Positions 8,530 through 16,931 of a stretch of 64,000 bases of DNA are shown piece by piece. Under the pieces are notes generated by a model, which saw only the letters and a program-made list of their open reading frames with translations, searched no databases and had not been told where the DNA came from. The stretch lies in NCBI RefSeq assembly GCF_016495725.1, contig NZ_CP054705.1, positions 1,426,001-1,490,000 on the forward strand, read 5' to 3'. The position numbers were made by a program, and so were the translations under genes. This stretch comes from Salicibibacter cibarius. GTDB lineage: Bacteria > Bacillota > Bacilli > Bacillales > Marinococcaceae. How positions within the stretch are numbered: position 1 is the stretch's first letter; each line of letters opens with the position of its first letter.

Positions 8530-9282
8530 ATGGACTATTACATCACTGCAATTATTGGTATCATAACGTTTTGTTTAGCCGTGTATTTATTACTTAAAAA
8601 AACAACGTGGTTCCACCGTTCAGAAATTGAGAAGTCAAATCAGCCGAGAGAGGGTGATTCGAATTCCACCCCTCTTTCGGTACTTGACTATTATACAGAG
8701 TGGGGGACACATTATGAACTTTTTCACCATGATGATGAAAATTATGATGAAGTAATCTTCTACCTATCATCGGGTTCAGGTGTCAAACAAGCATTTCATC
8801 TACATGTTAAACAAGGTTTTCTTAAAAAAAGTTCCCGGAGAAATGTCGCTCAAACGTTTAAACTCTTGGGTTATATAGATCGGATGATACATCCAAATGT
8901 AATTGTGAAATTTTTGAGACCAGGCGTTTCATATGTTTCATCTCTCATAAGAGGCCGGTTATTCATTGCCTATCTAATAACCACTGCACTAATGTCTATT
9001 CCATTGAATGAAAGTCTGGCATTTTTTACAGAATTCAGTGGATTTTTTATAATGCTTGGATTGTTTTTTTACGCCATATATTTTGTGAAAGAATTGATTG
9101 CTTATGTACTGCAGAACATTTATTCCTTAAAACTCGCAAAATCTTTTGGTGTCACCCAAGACGAATGTAAAATAATCTTCATATATCTTTGGTTATCATT
9201 TTTATTATTTTTAATCACACAAGTTATAAAATGGGGGATTATTGTCATTCTTATGTTCTTCATTTTAGTGTTGTATAATTAG
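8530..9282 (+). CDS. Membrane protein of unknown function
   Basis: A 250-residue protein with one N-terminal membrane helix (residues about 3-22), a polar region of about 110 residues (35-145), and a C-terminal membrane block with about four helices. I do not recognise the family. The cytosolic-looking middle contains acidic (HHDDENYDEV) and basic (FLKKSSRRN) patches. GGAGG eight bases before the ATG supports the start. It precedes the arginase-like gene by about 30 bases on the same strand, so cotranscription is possible. It lies just outside the recombinase-bearing debris and could be cargo. Confidence 0.7.
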   Translation: MDYYITAIIGIITFCLAVYLLLKKTTWFHRSEIEKSNQPREGDSNSTPLSVLDYYTEWGTHYELFHHDDENYDEVIFYLSSGSGVKQAFHLHVKQGFLKKSSRRNVAQTFKLLGYIDRMIHPNVIVKFLRPGVSYVSSLIRGRLFIAYLITTALMSIPLNESLAFFTEFSGFFIMLGLFFYAIYFVKELIAYVLQNIYSLKLAKSFGVTQDECKIIFIYLWLSFLLFLITQVIKWGIIVILMFFILVLYN

Positions 9283-9313
9283 TGTTTTATTCATAATCGA
9301 TAGGAGGAGGATA

Positions 9314-10198
9314 ATGAAACGTAAATTCGCGATCATTGAAGCGCCTTCTGTCTTGGGGCTTTATTCGAGTGGCGTTGAGAATCTTCCGGATGCACTATTG
9401 GCTGCTGGATTGGCTGATTGTCTAGGAGCAAGGAGAGTTGCTCGTGTTTTATCTCCACCTTACAATAATCGCCGCGATCCGGGAACATTGCTGCTGAACG
9501 GCGAAGGTATTGCTGATTATTCGTTCAATCTTGCCAATGTAGTCGGTGATGTTATTAACGCCGGTGAGTTTCCAGTCGTTATTGGAGGCGATTGTTCGAT
9601 TCTTCTTGGTTGCCTTCTCGCGGTTAAACGCCGAGAGAGACATCACGGACTTCTATACCTCGATGGACATGCTGACTTTTATCAACCTTCAGCAGAACCA
9701 AATGGGGAAGTTGCATCAATGGTTCTGGCTTTAGCAACCGGACGTGGTCCAGCGATTCTTTCGAACTTGGAGAATAGAGGGGCGTTAGTTAAGGATGAAG
9801 ACGTAGTGTTATTTGGGAACCGAGATGCTGAAGAAGTCGAACAAGAAGGAAGTCAGCGTGTGGAGGATACCTCGATAAACATCATGGACATTGAGAAGAT
9901 AAGAACATCTCCTGTAGATGATTGTGCACGATTAGCTGTTGATCATCTTTCCCAAGTTGAGAATGGGTTTTGGGTGCACACGGATGCTGATGTTCTAAAC
10001 GACGCTATGATGCCAGCTGTAGATTATCGAGTACCTGGTGGATTATCTTGGGATGAATTAGTGGTGACTTTAAATGAGATTGCCTCCTCTGATAAAGCCA
10101 TTGGCATTAACATAACGATTTTCAACCCGAACTTAGATAAAGATGGAACGATTGCTGATGCTTTCACACACTCTCTTTGCAAGGGCTTGCTACCATGA
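9314..10198 (+). CDS. Arginase/agmatinase-family ureohydrolase
   Basis: A 294-residue protein of the arginase fold, which hydrolyses guanidino groups with a Mn pair. The metal motifs are in order: GGDCS (about residue 92), LDGHADF (about 116) and HTDADVLND (about 222). The first ligand, His in the usual GGDHS, is Cys here, so substrate or metal use may differ. The other ligands are present. GGAGGAGG precedes the ATG. A G-U-tolerant terminator at 10266-10308 closes the unit. The substrate cannot be told from sequence; arginine, agmatine, guanidinobutyrate or formiminoglutamate are all possible. Confidence 0.8.
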   Translation: MKRKFAIIEAPSVLGLYSSGVENLPDALLAAGLADCLGARRVARVLSPPYNNRRDPGTLLLNGEGIADYSFNLANVVGDVINAGEFPVVIGGDCSILLGCLLAVKRRERHHGLLYLDGHADFYQPSAEPNGEVASMVLALATGRGPAILSNLENRGALVKDEDVVLFGNRDAEEVEQEGSQRVEDTSINIMDIEKIRTSPVDDCARLAVDHLSQVENGFWVHTDADVLNDAMMPAVDYRVPGGLSWDELVVTLNEIASSDKAIGINITIFNPNLDKDGTIADAFTHSLCKGLLP

Positions 10199-10265
10199 TC
10201 AACCTCTAAGTGGGGAATATAAGGGCAATTAGCGAATCGTACAACAATATATTTCTGAATATGAT

Positions 10266-10308
10266 CGGGTGTTTAGCTTGAACAAAGCTTAGCATCCGTT
10301 TCTTTTTT
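10266..10308 (+). terminator. Terminator after the arginase-like gene
   Basis: CGGGTGTTTAGCTT pairs (with two wobbles) with AAGCTTAGCATCCG, followed by TTTCTTTTTT. The remainder of 10199-10578 contains no supported gene. Confidence 0.75.
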
Positions 10309-10578
10309 AAGACAGATAAATCCTGTTAAAGAAAATACAAGCGTGCCTATCATTGAAAATGGCGCTTTTTACTTCTGTTCCGAATCCTTGGTAGTGAAAC
10401 AGAGGGGATGTCAGTTTAGTCACTGTTTTCTCCTCGATTTTTTCAGGTTACATAATATTTCTTCCGTTTTAAGTAAGTACTGGCTAATGACTCTGATGAA
10501 TGACTATAAAGGATACAAACATACCGTTTTATGTCTTTTCTCAATTTAACATCCAAAATTTCAAAAAAATTTTTTAAT

Positions 10579-10599
10579 CCTGACACACTAGCTGTCAGG
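10579..10599. promoter_or_regulatory. Palindromic operator upstream of the WYL regulator
   Basis: CCTGACA (10579-10585) and TGTCAGG (10593-10599) form a perfect inverted repeat with a 7-base centre. It lies about 110 bases before the regulator gene at 10713. This is the type of site expected for autoregulation by a YafY/DeoR-like HTH-WYL regulator; the link is inference. Confidence 0.6.
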
Positions 10600-10712
10600 T
10601 TAGGTGGGTTATTCTTATATTAGTCGAAATGAAAGGAGTTGGATACAATGAATCATATGATTCAATAAAAAACGAATAGATACGGAAAAGTCTATTAACA
10701 AGGAGAGAGAGG

Positions 10713-11606
10713 ATGAAACTTGATCGCTTGCTAGGAATTACGATGGAATTACTGACGAAAAAAAGAGTAACGGCAACGGAACTGGCTTCGCGATTTGAGG
10801 TCTCCATTCGAACAATCTATCGTGATATTGAGCTGATTAATCAATCTGGTATTCCAGTTGCCTCTTTCTCCGGAACAGATGGCGGCTTTGAGATAATGGA
10901 CGGTTTCTTCTTATCAAAGCAGCACTTCTCTATTGATGACTTTTCTGTTATCTACAGCCTTTTAGAGGGGATGGAAGGTGCTGTTGGCGGAAAAACATTT
11001 ACATCTTTAGTCAATAAACTTAGCAGCTTGCAACCTGCATTGTTGGATGAAGGGCTTCAGAAAAAAATTGTTTTTGATATGAGCACTTCAGAAGCAGAGA
11101 AAGAGGTTCTCCCTTCCTTATTAGCAGCAATCGATCAATCGAGAAGGATAGCATTTACCTATATCAATGCCTCTGGTCAAGTATCAGAAAGGAAAATGGA
11201 ACCTTTGAACCTATTATGGGAAAAGGGAACTTGGTACCTGGATGGTTATTGTTTATTACGAAAAGATAACCGTTTGTTTCGTTGTTCAAGAATGACAAAA
11301 CTTGAAGTGTTCGATGAAACGTTTAGTCCGAGATCAGAGTCTAAATCTCCGATTCATGCACCAGAACAAGGCACAAACGTTCATCTCCGATTTGATTTAA
11401 CCGCACAGCCGAGAGTTTTTGAGCAATTTCCAGGAGAATACATCTTTCATGGGGACTTTGTTGATGTACAAACGATCTTTTATTCAAAGGAGTATGCCCT
11501 CTCTGTCATTTTAAGTTATGGCACTATGGTGGAAATCCTTTCCCCAGATGAATTGAAGCAAGATTTAATTGACAAATTGAAGGAGATTCGAAAGATCTAT
11601 TTTTGA
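10713..11606 (+). CDS. YafY/DeoR-type HTH-WYL transcriptional regulator
   Basis: A 297-residue regulator with an N-terminal winged helix (residues 1-60; TATELASRFEVSIRTIYRDI is the recognition region) and a WYL sensing domain (about 130-225; REKxGTWYLDGYC is read here as EKGTWYLDGYCLLR with a later FRCSRM). The C-terminal extension is the usual WYL partner. GGAGAGAGAGG precedes the ATG. The perfect palindrome at 10579-10599 is a likely self-operator. Next on the same strand are an NAD(P)-binding oxidoreductase and an ABC exporter, so this regulator probably controls a detoxification or drug-efflux response. The inducer is unknown. Confidence 0.88.
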   Translation: MKLDRLLGITMELLTKKRVTATELASRFEVSIRTIYRDIELINQSGIPVASFSGTDGGFEIMDGFFLSKQHFSIDDFSVIYSLLEGMEGAVGGKTFTSLVNKLSSLQPALLDEGLQKKIVFDMSTSEAEKEVLPSLLAAIDQSRRIAFTYINASGQVSERKMEPLNLLWEKGTWYLDGYCLLRKDNRLFRCSRMTKLEVFDETFSPRSESKSPIHAPEQGTNVHLRFDLTAQPRVFEQFPGEYIFHGDFVDVQTIFYSKEYALSVILSYGTMVEILSPDELKQDLIDKLKEIRKIYF

Positions 11607-11668
11607 AGAACGTTTGATTTTCCTTATGTTAGATCGTAATTAAACAGGAATAAAATGGAGGTTATAAA

Positions 11669-12493
11669 ATGACAGTATTAGTGACAGGTGCTACTGGAAC
11701 AGTAGGAAGACATGTGGTAGAACAACTCGTGAATAAAGACGTACAAGTAAGAGCGGTATCGCGCCACCCAGAAAGAGCTAATTTGCCAGAAGGTGTCGAG
11801 GTTGTAGCGGGAGATCTTAAGTCTCCTGAGACGTTAATTCCAGCATTTCGAGGTGTTACCGCATTATACTTGATTACCTCGAGTGATCAAGCTGATGCGA
11901 CGTTGGAAACCAACCCTCAAGTCGTTGAGTTGGCAGAAAAGGCTGGGGTTCAAAGCGTATCATTATTGACGGTCTACGGTGATGGCCCAGTGGAACAAGC
12001 CATTAAAAATAGTCGCCTTGAATGGGCATTTGTGCAACCTGTTGGATTTATGGCTAATGCCATTGATGACTGGCAGGAATCGATTCGAAAGGAAGGAGTC
12101 GTTCGTACGCTCGGAGGCGGAAAAAGAAGTGCCATTATCCATGAAGCTGACATTGCAGCAGTTTTTGTTGAAACACTTCTTGAGAACAGACACCATGGAA
12201 ATGTTTATACACTAACCGGTCCTGAAGCTCTTTCCACGATCGAACAAGTGGAGATCATTAGTAAAGGCATTGGAAAAGAGATTAAATTTAAAGAATTAAC
12301 AGAAGAAGAAGCACGCAGGGAATGGCAAGAGGTGGGTCTCGATGATGAAAGTATTGATTTTATGGTTCAAATGAGTGACAACCCGCCTGAAATTGGTTAT
12401 ACCGTTTTACCAACGGTCGAAGAAGTAACAGGACGTCCAGCAAAAACATTTGCTGCGTGGGTCTCTGAACATAAAAGTGCCTTTATGGAATAG
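11669..12493 (+). CDS. NmrA-like NAD(P)-binding protein
   Basis: A 274-residue atypical short-chain dehydrogenase. The Rossmann motif TGATGTVG sits at residues 6-13, followed by VRAVSRHPERA, which suggests NADP binding through the Arg residues. The C-terminal part (VFVETLLENRHHGNVYTLTGPEALST) is typical of NmrA/YesF-like proteins, which reduce small electrophiles or act as redox sensors. The canonical YxxxK triad is absent, as in NmrA relatives. TGGAGGT precedes the ATG. It lies between the WYL regulator and the ABC exporter on the same strand, consistent with a shared stress response. Confidence 0.85.
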   Translation: MTVLVTGATGTVGRHVVEQLVNKDVQVRAVSRHPERANLPEGVEVVAGDLKSPETLIPAFRGVTALYLITSSDQADATLETNPQVVELAEKAGVQSVSLLTVYGDGPVEQAIKNSRLEWAFVQPVGFMANAIDDWQESIRKEGVVRTLGGGKRSAIIHEADIAAVFVETLLENRHHGNVYTLTGPEALSTIEQVEIISKGIGKEIKFKELTEEEARREWQEVGLDDESIDFMVQMSDNPPEIGYTVLPTVEEVTGRPAKTFAAWVSEHKSAFME

Positions 12494-12578
12494 ATCCTGA
12501 TTTCAAATAAATCCCCCGGGTTTTCGCTAGGATATTCTTAAAGAATCAAGTATAACAGTGGATAAGGAGTTATCTTAA

Positions 12579-13535
12579 ATGCAATATGTCATAGAAGCAA
12601 GTAAACTTAAAAAATCGTATAAAGAGAACCAGGTCGTTAAAGGGATCAATTTGCAAGTAAAAAAGGGGGAGTTATTGGCTCTTCTCGGGCCAAACGGCGC
12701 GGGTAAAACCACGGTCATTCATATGCTATCAACGCTCTTAAAACCGGATGGAGGAACTGCTTTTATCCAAGGGTTAGATGTTGTGAAAGACGCTAAAAAC
12801 GTTCGGAAAAAGATAAGCTTGACAGGTCAGTTTGCTGCACTCGATGAAGGATTATCGGGTTTACAAAATTTAACGTTGATTGCCAAACTGTATGGTTACT
12901 CTAATAAACAAGCCCGTTCAATAGCGAATGAATTAATACGTTCCTTTGATTTAATGGAAGCCAAAAATCGTATGGTAGCCAATTATTCTGGAGGAATGCG
13001 ACGTCGCTTGGATATTGCAGCAAGTATTGTCACACAGCCAGAAATTATTTTTCTTGATGAGCCAACAACGGGATTAGATCCCCAGAGTCGCCTGCAAGTT
13101 TGGGAAATGGTCCGTGCACTTTTAAAATTAGGTACAACAGTTTTATTAACTACGCAATATTTAGAAGAAGCTGATCAGTTGGCTGATCGAATCGCCGTTA
13201 TTGATAAAGGGACGATCATTGCAGAAGGGACACCAAACCACCTGAAAGCTTCGATTGGTGGGAAAACGCTATCTTTGCGATTAACCCAACCTTATGCACC
13301 CAAAAACATTCGTGAAATTTTAGTTGGCTCGTACCCGCATGCTTTCAATATTATCGAAGATGAAAATCCGCTTGTTTTCAAGATCCCTGTAACAAAAACA
13401 AAACTTGCAAATGACATCATTGACACGCTCTTGAACCACGCAATTCCCATTGAGGATTTTACATTGAGTGATCCAAGTCTGGATGAAGTGTTCCTAGCAC
13501 TGACAGATACGAAACAAGAGGAGGTTACTCAATGA
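12579..13535 (+). CDS. DrrA-type ABC exporter, ATP-binding protein
   Basis: A 318-residue ATPase that would energise export by the permease encoded next. Walker A is GPNGAGKT (about residue 38), the signature YSGGMRRRLD (about 137) and Walker B IIFLDEP (about 158), followed by the H-loop position TTQYLEEADQLADR. In place of the usual switch His, LTTQYLEEAD has Gln, which is common in this subfamily. The C-terminal domain ends PSLDEVFLAL, the hallmark of daunorubicin-type ATPases. Its stop overlaps the permease start by four bases (ATGA), so translation is coupled. The substrate is probably a hydrophobic antibiotic. Confidence 0.93.
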   Translation: MQYVIEASKLKKSYKENQVVKGINLQVKKGELLALLGPNGAGKTTVIHMLSTLLKPDGGTAFIQGLDVVKDAKNVRKKISLTGQFAALDEGLSGLQNLTLIAKLYGYSNKQARSIANELIRSFDLMEAKNRMVANYSGGMRRRLDIAASIVTQPEIIFLDEPTTGLDPQSRLQVWEMVRALLKLGTTVLLTTQYLEEADQLADRIAVIDKGTIIAEGTPNHLKASIGGKTLSLRLTQPYAPKNIREILVGSYPHAFNIIEDENPLVFKIPVTKTKLANDIIDTLLNHAIPIEDFTLSDPSLDEVFLALTDTKQEEVTQ

Positions 13536-14356
13536 ATTTAACGAAGAATTTAAGCGAGTCATTGTCTTACTGGAATTCACCACCCAAAAGTGCCAGTGCC
13601 TTTAAAGCGACACGAACCTTTATGTGGAGAACGGTACAAAATACGAAGAATAATCTATTTGGCTATGCGATTGAAGCTGTTCTGAGCCCTGTGGTCATGC
13701 TGCTTATCTTTGGTTACTTGTTTGGTGGGGCAATTGCCGGATCAACAACAGAATACATTCAATTCCTTTTACCGGGGATTCTTATTTTAACTGTCGTTCC
13801 ATTGACCGTATACAGCGGATCAACCCTATGTCTGGACATTACAAAAGGGGTTTATAATCGATTTCGGACGATGCCTTTTTGGCAGCCTGCGTCTATACTT
13901 GGACCATTAGTGACTGACGGTATCAGATATACAGTAGCATTGCTTTCTGCACTAACTACCGGTGTTATATTGGGATTTCGTCCAGAAGGTGGAGTATTAG
14001 GAACAATACTTGCCATATTGTTTATTATTTTCTTCGCATTTAGTGTGAGTTGGATTTTTTCAACGATTGGGGTTATTGCAAAACGCCCGGAATCTGTATC
14101 GGGATCGAGTATGATAATCATTTATCCACTTATGTTTGCTAGTAATATTTTGGTAGATTCAGCTACGATGCCTAAATGGATTCAATTTATTGTTGACCTG
14201 AATCCAATCAGTATTGCGACGACCACTGTAAGAGGTCTTATGTCCGGAACAGTTACGACTGCCGAGATTGTTGGAGGGGGAGTAATATGTGTATTATTCA
14301 TCCTTGTTTTTGCCCCGCTGACCATATATCTCTATCTCTCTAAGAGTAACAGGTGA
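13532..14356 (+). CDS. DrrB-type ABC-2 permease
   Basis: A 274-residue ABC-2 permease with about six membrane helices; the first begins near residue 45 (YAIEAVLSPVVMLLIFGYLF). Family landmarks include GVYNRFRTMPFWQP in the first cytosolic loop and the PLMFASNILVDSATMPKWIQ motif before the last helices, which is typical of daunorubicin-resistance permeases. It pairs with the ATPase upstream (four-base overlap). Together they form a complete two-subunit exporter under the likely control of the WYL regulator. Confidence 0.92.
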   Translation: MNLTKNLSESLSYWNSPPKSASAFKATRTFMWRTVQNTKNNLFGYAIEAVLSPVVMLLIFGYLFGGAIAGSTTEYIQFLLPGILILTVVPLTVYSGSTLCLDITKGVYNRFRTMPFWQPASILGPLVTDGIRYTVALLSALTTGVILGFRPEGGVLGTILAILFIIFFAFSVSWIFSTIGVIAKRPESVSGSSMIIIYPLMFASNILVDSATMPKWIQFIVDLNPISIATTTVRGLMSGTVTTAEIVGGGVICVLFILVFAPLTIYLYLSKSNR

Positions 14357-14562
14357 ACGAGTTAGTTTGTTTGGATTGAGAAAAACTATTGAGATTGTAA
14401 TGGAAACTAATTAGGATGTTCATCAGATGGAAAAACAATCCGTGACATTTAAAAATGAATTGTGATCCATACTTCTCGATTATAATAGAATCATGCTGTG
14501 TTAAACATAGTCGTTGAAATGAACGATCACACAACACCTCGTAATAATTGTCAACTTACGTG

Positions 14563-14692
14563 CCCTGCTGTTCTCAATTCAGTAGGGTTTCTTTTTTCTC
14601 AAAAAATTCCTCAACTCTTTGGCAATTTCTAAAAACATTTGTGAAGGATATAAAAGGGAAATCTTCGTCCACCTTTGCGGCAACTGCAGACT
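14563..14692 (+). repeat. Conjugative-element leader segment, copy 2 (gene lost)
   Basis: This repeats the leader in front of the sigma gene (3985-4128): a hairpin with T-run (CCCTGCTG/CAGTAGGG, 14563-14587), then TTTGGCAATTTCTAAAAACA, GAAGGATAT, AAAGGGAAATC and CACCTTTGCGGC. The sigma gene itself is missing; the copy breaks off at about 14692 where an IS110 fragment begins. A possible promoter (TTGTGA 14460, TATAAT 14481) lies upstream. Confidence 0.75.
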
Positions 14693-14693
14693 T

Positions 14694-14820
14694 ACATTAC
14701 TCGTTTATTGCTGGGTCAACAGTCAATACTGCTCTATCCCTATATATTCTAGAATGGCGATTCCCTATGGGTTTAAAAATCGTTTACCCAATCTATTGTG
14801 GCAGTGACGTCCACAAAGCC
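14694..14820 (+). mobile_element. Truncated IS110-family element (5' end only)
   Basis: About 75 bases of non-coding sequence (ATTACTCGTTTATTGCTGGG and on, ending CCCTATATATTCTAGAA) plus the first 17 codons or so (MGLKIVYPIYCGSDVHKA from ATG 14768) match the start of the full IS110 copy at 35845-37092 in opposite orientation. The rest of the transposase is deleted. The junction with the preceding element leader is sharp. Confidence 0.85.
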
Positions 14821-14865
14821 CGTTCTTTTCACTTTGAGTTCAATACCTGAAAAAAAACAACTTCA

Positions 14866-15549
14866 TTATATGAACCCTAAGTCTTCAAGCAGCATCCAGA
14901 TGTTTACCATTGGTTGTTCAATGAAGACCCCTTCAAATACATTACTGAGAAAGAAGGGGAGACCAAACAGTGCAGTTAAAACCAAAATGATGGCATATAT
15001 ATTTACCACTTTTTTGCTGCCATCTTTTACATAATGTTTTACCAATAATATTAAACGGCGGACATACATGATGATAGATACAAGCATGATTAATGTACCA
15101 GCCAATGTAATATAAGGTCTAAATGTTTCCATGTATGAATAAAAATATAAGCCGATGCTGTATAACAGGAAAGTTGAAATCCAGATGGCTGTATGGTCAC
15201 TCAACACTTTTTTAAACGGCCTTACTACATCGCTGAATTTTTTATTGAGAAGATAAATGACACAAATATTAATCAGCATTATCGGAATTAAAAGTAGATA
15301 GACAAATAAACCGACAAACACAAACAAGATCCCCATACTGGCATATTCCTCAAATCCTGTGGACGTTAAAAAAATAGGAATATAAGCAATATATAAGATG
15401 GGCAGTGTCACAATAAATAGGAATAAAAGTAAAGCGATATTGTTCATGACAGATAAATGGATGTTGTTCTCGATATTTATGTTTGGCCTAATAATGGAAT
15501 TTTTAAAGAAAGTAAAATTATCTTTTTCATCTGATCCGGATTCATTCAT
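14866..15549 (-). CDS. Polytopic membrane protein (Yip1-like)
   Basis: A protein of about 227 residues with five or so membrane helices and a short polar N-terminus (MNESGSDEKDNFTFF). The order of helices and the soluble NKKFSDVVRPFKKVLSDHT segment recall Yip1-domain proteins, but I would not go beyond that. The longer ORF starts seven codons upstream; I prefer the ATG at 15549 because AGAGGTGAT is then correctly spaced. A decayed paralogue lies immediately upstream on the same strand (15643-16307) and shares the KVLSDxT motif, showing a tandem duplication. Confidence 0.7.
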   Translation of the reverse strand: MNESGSDEKDNFTFFKNSIIRPNINIENNIHLSVMNNIALLLFLFIVTLPILYIAYIPIFLTSTGFEEYASMGILFVFVGLFVYLLLIPIMLINICVIYLLNKKFSDVVRPFKKVLSDHTAIWISTFLLYSIGLYFYSYMETFRPYITLAGTLIMLVSIIMYVRRLILLVKHYVKDGSKKVVNIYAIILVLTALFGLPFFLSNVFEGVFIEQPMVNIWMLLEDLGFI

Positions 15550-15642
15550 ATGATCACCTCTTTGAGTCAAGAAGATGGTATTAATTCCTTTCCCGTCAAC
15601 AGAAGAACAGTATCCAACGAAAAAGCACGGGTTACGATGACG

Positions 15643-16307
15643 CTAATCAAATGGAAGAAATAGTAGTACGGCTAGAACGTACACCATGGCAATGATGATA
15701 AAGCACACAACGTAAATCAGAGAAAATTTCAGCTTATGTGCATGTCTGAAATAGAATTGCATCATACCTATACTGCCTAGTATAAACGTTACGATAAAAA
15801 GCATATATAATAATATCGCAATGACATGCAGGGAAGGGCTATTAAGATGGGTGCCTGCCAAAATACTGACGGATCCTAAGTAGAACGATATATAGCTTTG
15901 CCAACCATACATAGCTTTGCGTCCATACACTTGTATAATCGCTCAACACTTTCTGAAAGCTGCTTGGTTGGTGGCTAAATGTTTGATTAAAAAAATAGAT
16001 GATGATCAAATTCAACATCAACAGTGGAAGACCATATGTGATGACATATAAAAGAAAGTATATGAAAAAACTCTATGAGGTATATCAGCGCATCATGGTC
16101 ACCGTTTTGCCCCGTTCATTGCTCTAATATAGGCTCTGCTCTCATTAAAAGCCCACCGATGATCGTGAATGGTATGGCAATGAGTAAAATGAAAAGACTC
16201 CACATCCAAAACACGTATGTGTTGTTTCGAATATTAGCCGTAGGCTTTAAAAATATATGCTTTAAATATGTAAAGCAACCTATCCTCACTTCATTTTCAA
16301 TATTCAC
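15643..16307 (-). pseudogene. Decayed paralogue of the Yip1-like membrane protein
   Basis: Three frames together give one protein resembling its neighbour. MNIENEVRIGCFTYLKHIFL and two hydrophobic helices (from 16307) end at a stop after PILEQ. A second frame then reads LPLLMLNLIIIYFFNQTF and KVLSDYTSVW (about 15930-16080). A third gives the remaining helices (15643-15930). The intact neighbour has IMLINICVIYLLNKKFSD and KVLSDHTAIW at the same places. At least one stop and one frameshift separate the parts. Confidence 0.7.
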
Positions 16308-16399
16308 GACATCAACCTTTCTTATCTTTTCATTCTATAATACAAGACTAGCAAATGGAAATATAATGTGGATAAAGGTTTAAAAAGCTTTCATCATTT

Positions 16400-16703
16400 A
16401 AGCGCCAGACATTTTTAGTTAGGCACCTTTTTCTAAAAAAATCCTTCACAAATAAAACCGCTACGATTACAAATGACATAACCTGTACTGATATTTGTCC
16501 AATAGTCCAGCACTGTAGCAACTGATCGTAATATTAACAGGGAGGCACTCCTTATATGGTGATTGATCGTAAAAAAACCGGCCGCAAAAAATAGTGGGAG
16601 GATGAAAGTAAAGAAGCTGAAACCTTCTGTAAACGTTACAGTCACGATGAGACCAACGCAATGGATTCTAAAGTGCTTAACCGTTCCGTCACCCATTTAT
16701 GTT
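16400..16703. other. Unassigned interval
   Basis: No convincing gene. Two short plus-strand frames have acceptable upstream sites (one ending KKTGRKK before 16595, one beginning MKVKKLKPSVN at about 16602), recalling the tail-to-head junctions of stacked recombinase genes, but neither shows a recognisable domain. It lies between element debris on both sides. Confidence 0.3.
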
Positions 16704-16920
16704 TTAAATAAGCCTTTTGTTAAGGGCTGTGTCATCAGCCCGTCCTGTGTTGTAATCAATACCTTCGGTATTCATGTACCTCATTTCGTGACAGAAATCG
16801 TTAAAATCATCCGCCAGTATGATCAGGTATAATGGAGATAACATACGCACTCGAGATGATTTTCATTGCTTCCGCTTCACCCCAACTTGCAGCTAAAATA
16901 GTCGGATGTGGCAGCAAACC
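16704..16920 (-). pseudogene. Decayed HTH gene of a conjugative element
   Basis: Reading the minus strand from 16920 gives GLLPHPTILAASWGEAEAMK, nearly identical to GLLPFPVILAANKGEAEAMK in the intact gene at 4548. After a frameshift it continues FCHEMRYMNTEGIDYNTGRA and LNKRLI, matching the second half of that family. A stop at 16704-16706 ends it. No sigma gene remains beside it, so this is the remnant of another element inserted in the opposite orientation. Confidence 0.75.
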
Positions 16921-16931
16921 ACGCTCATCTG

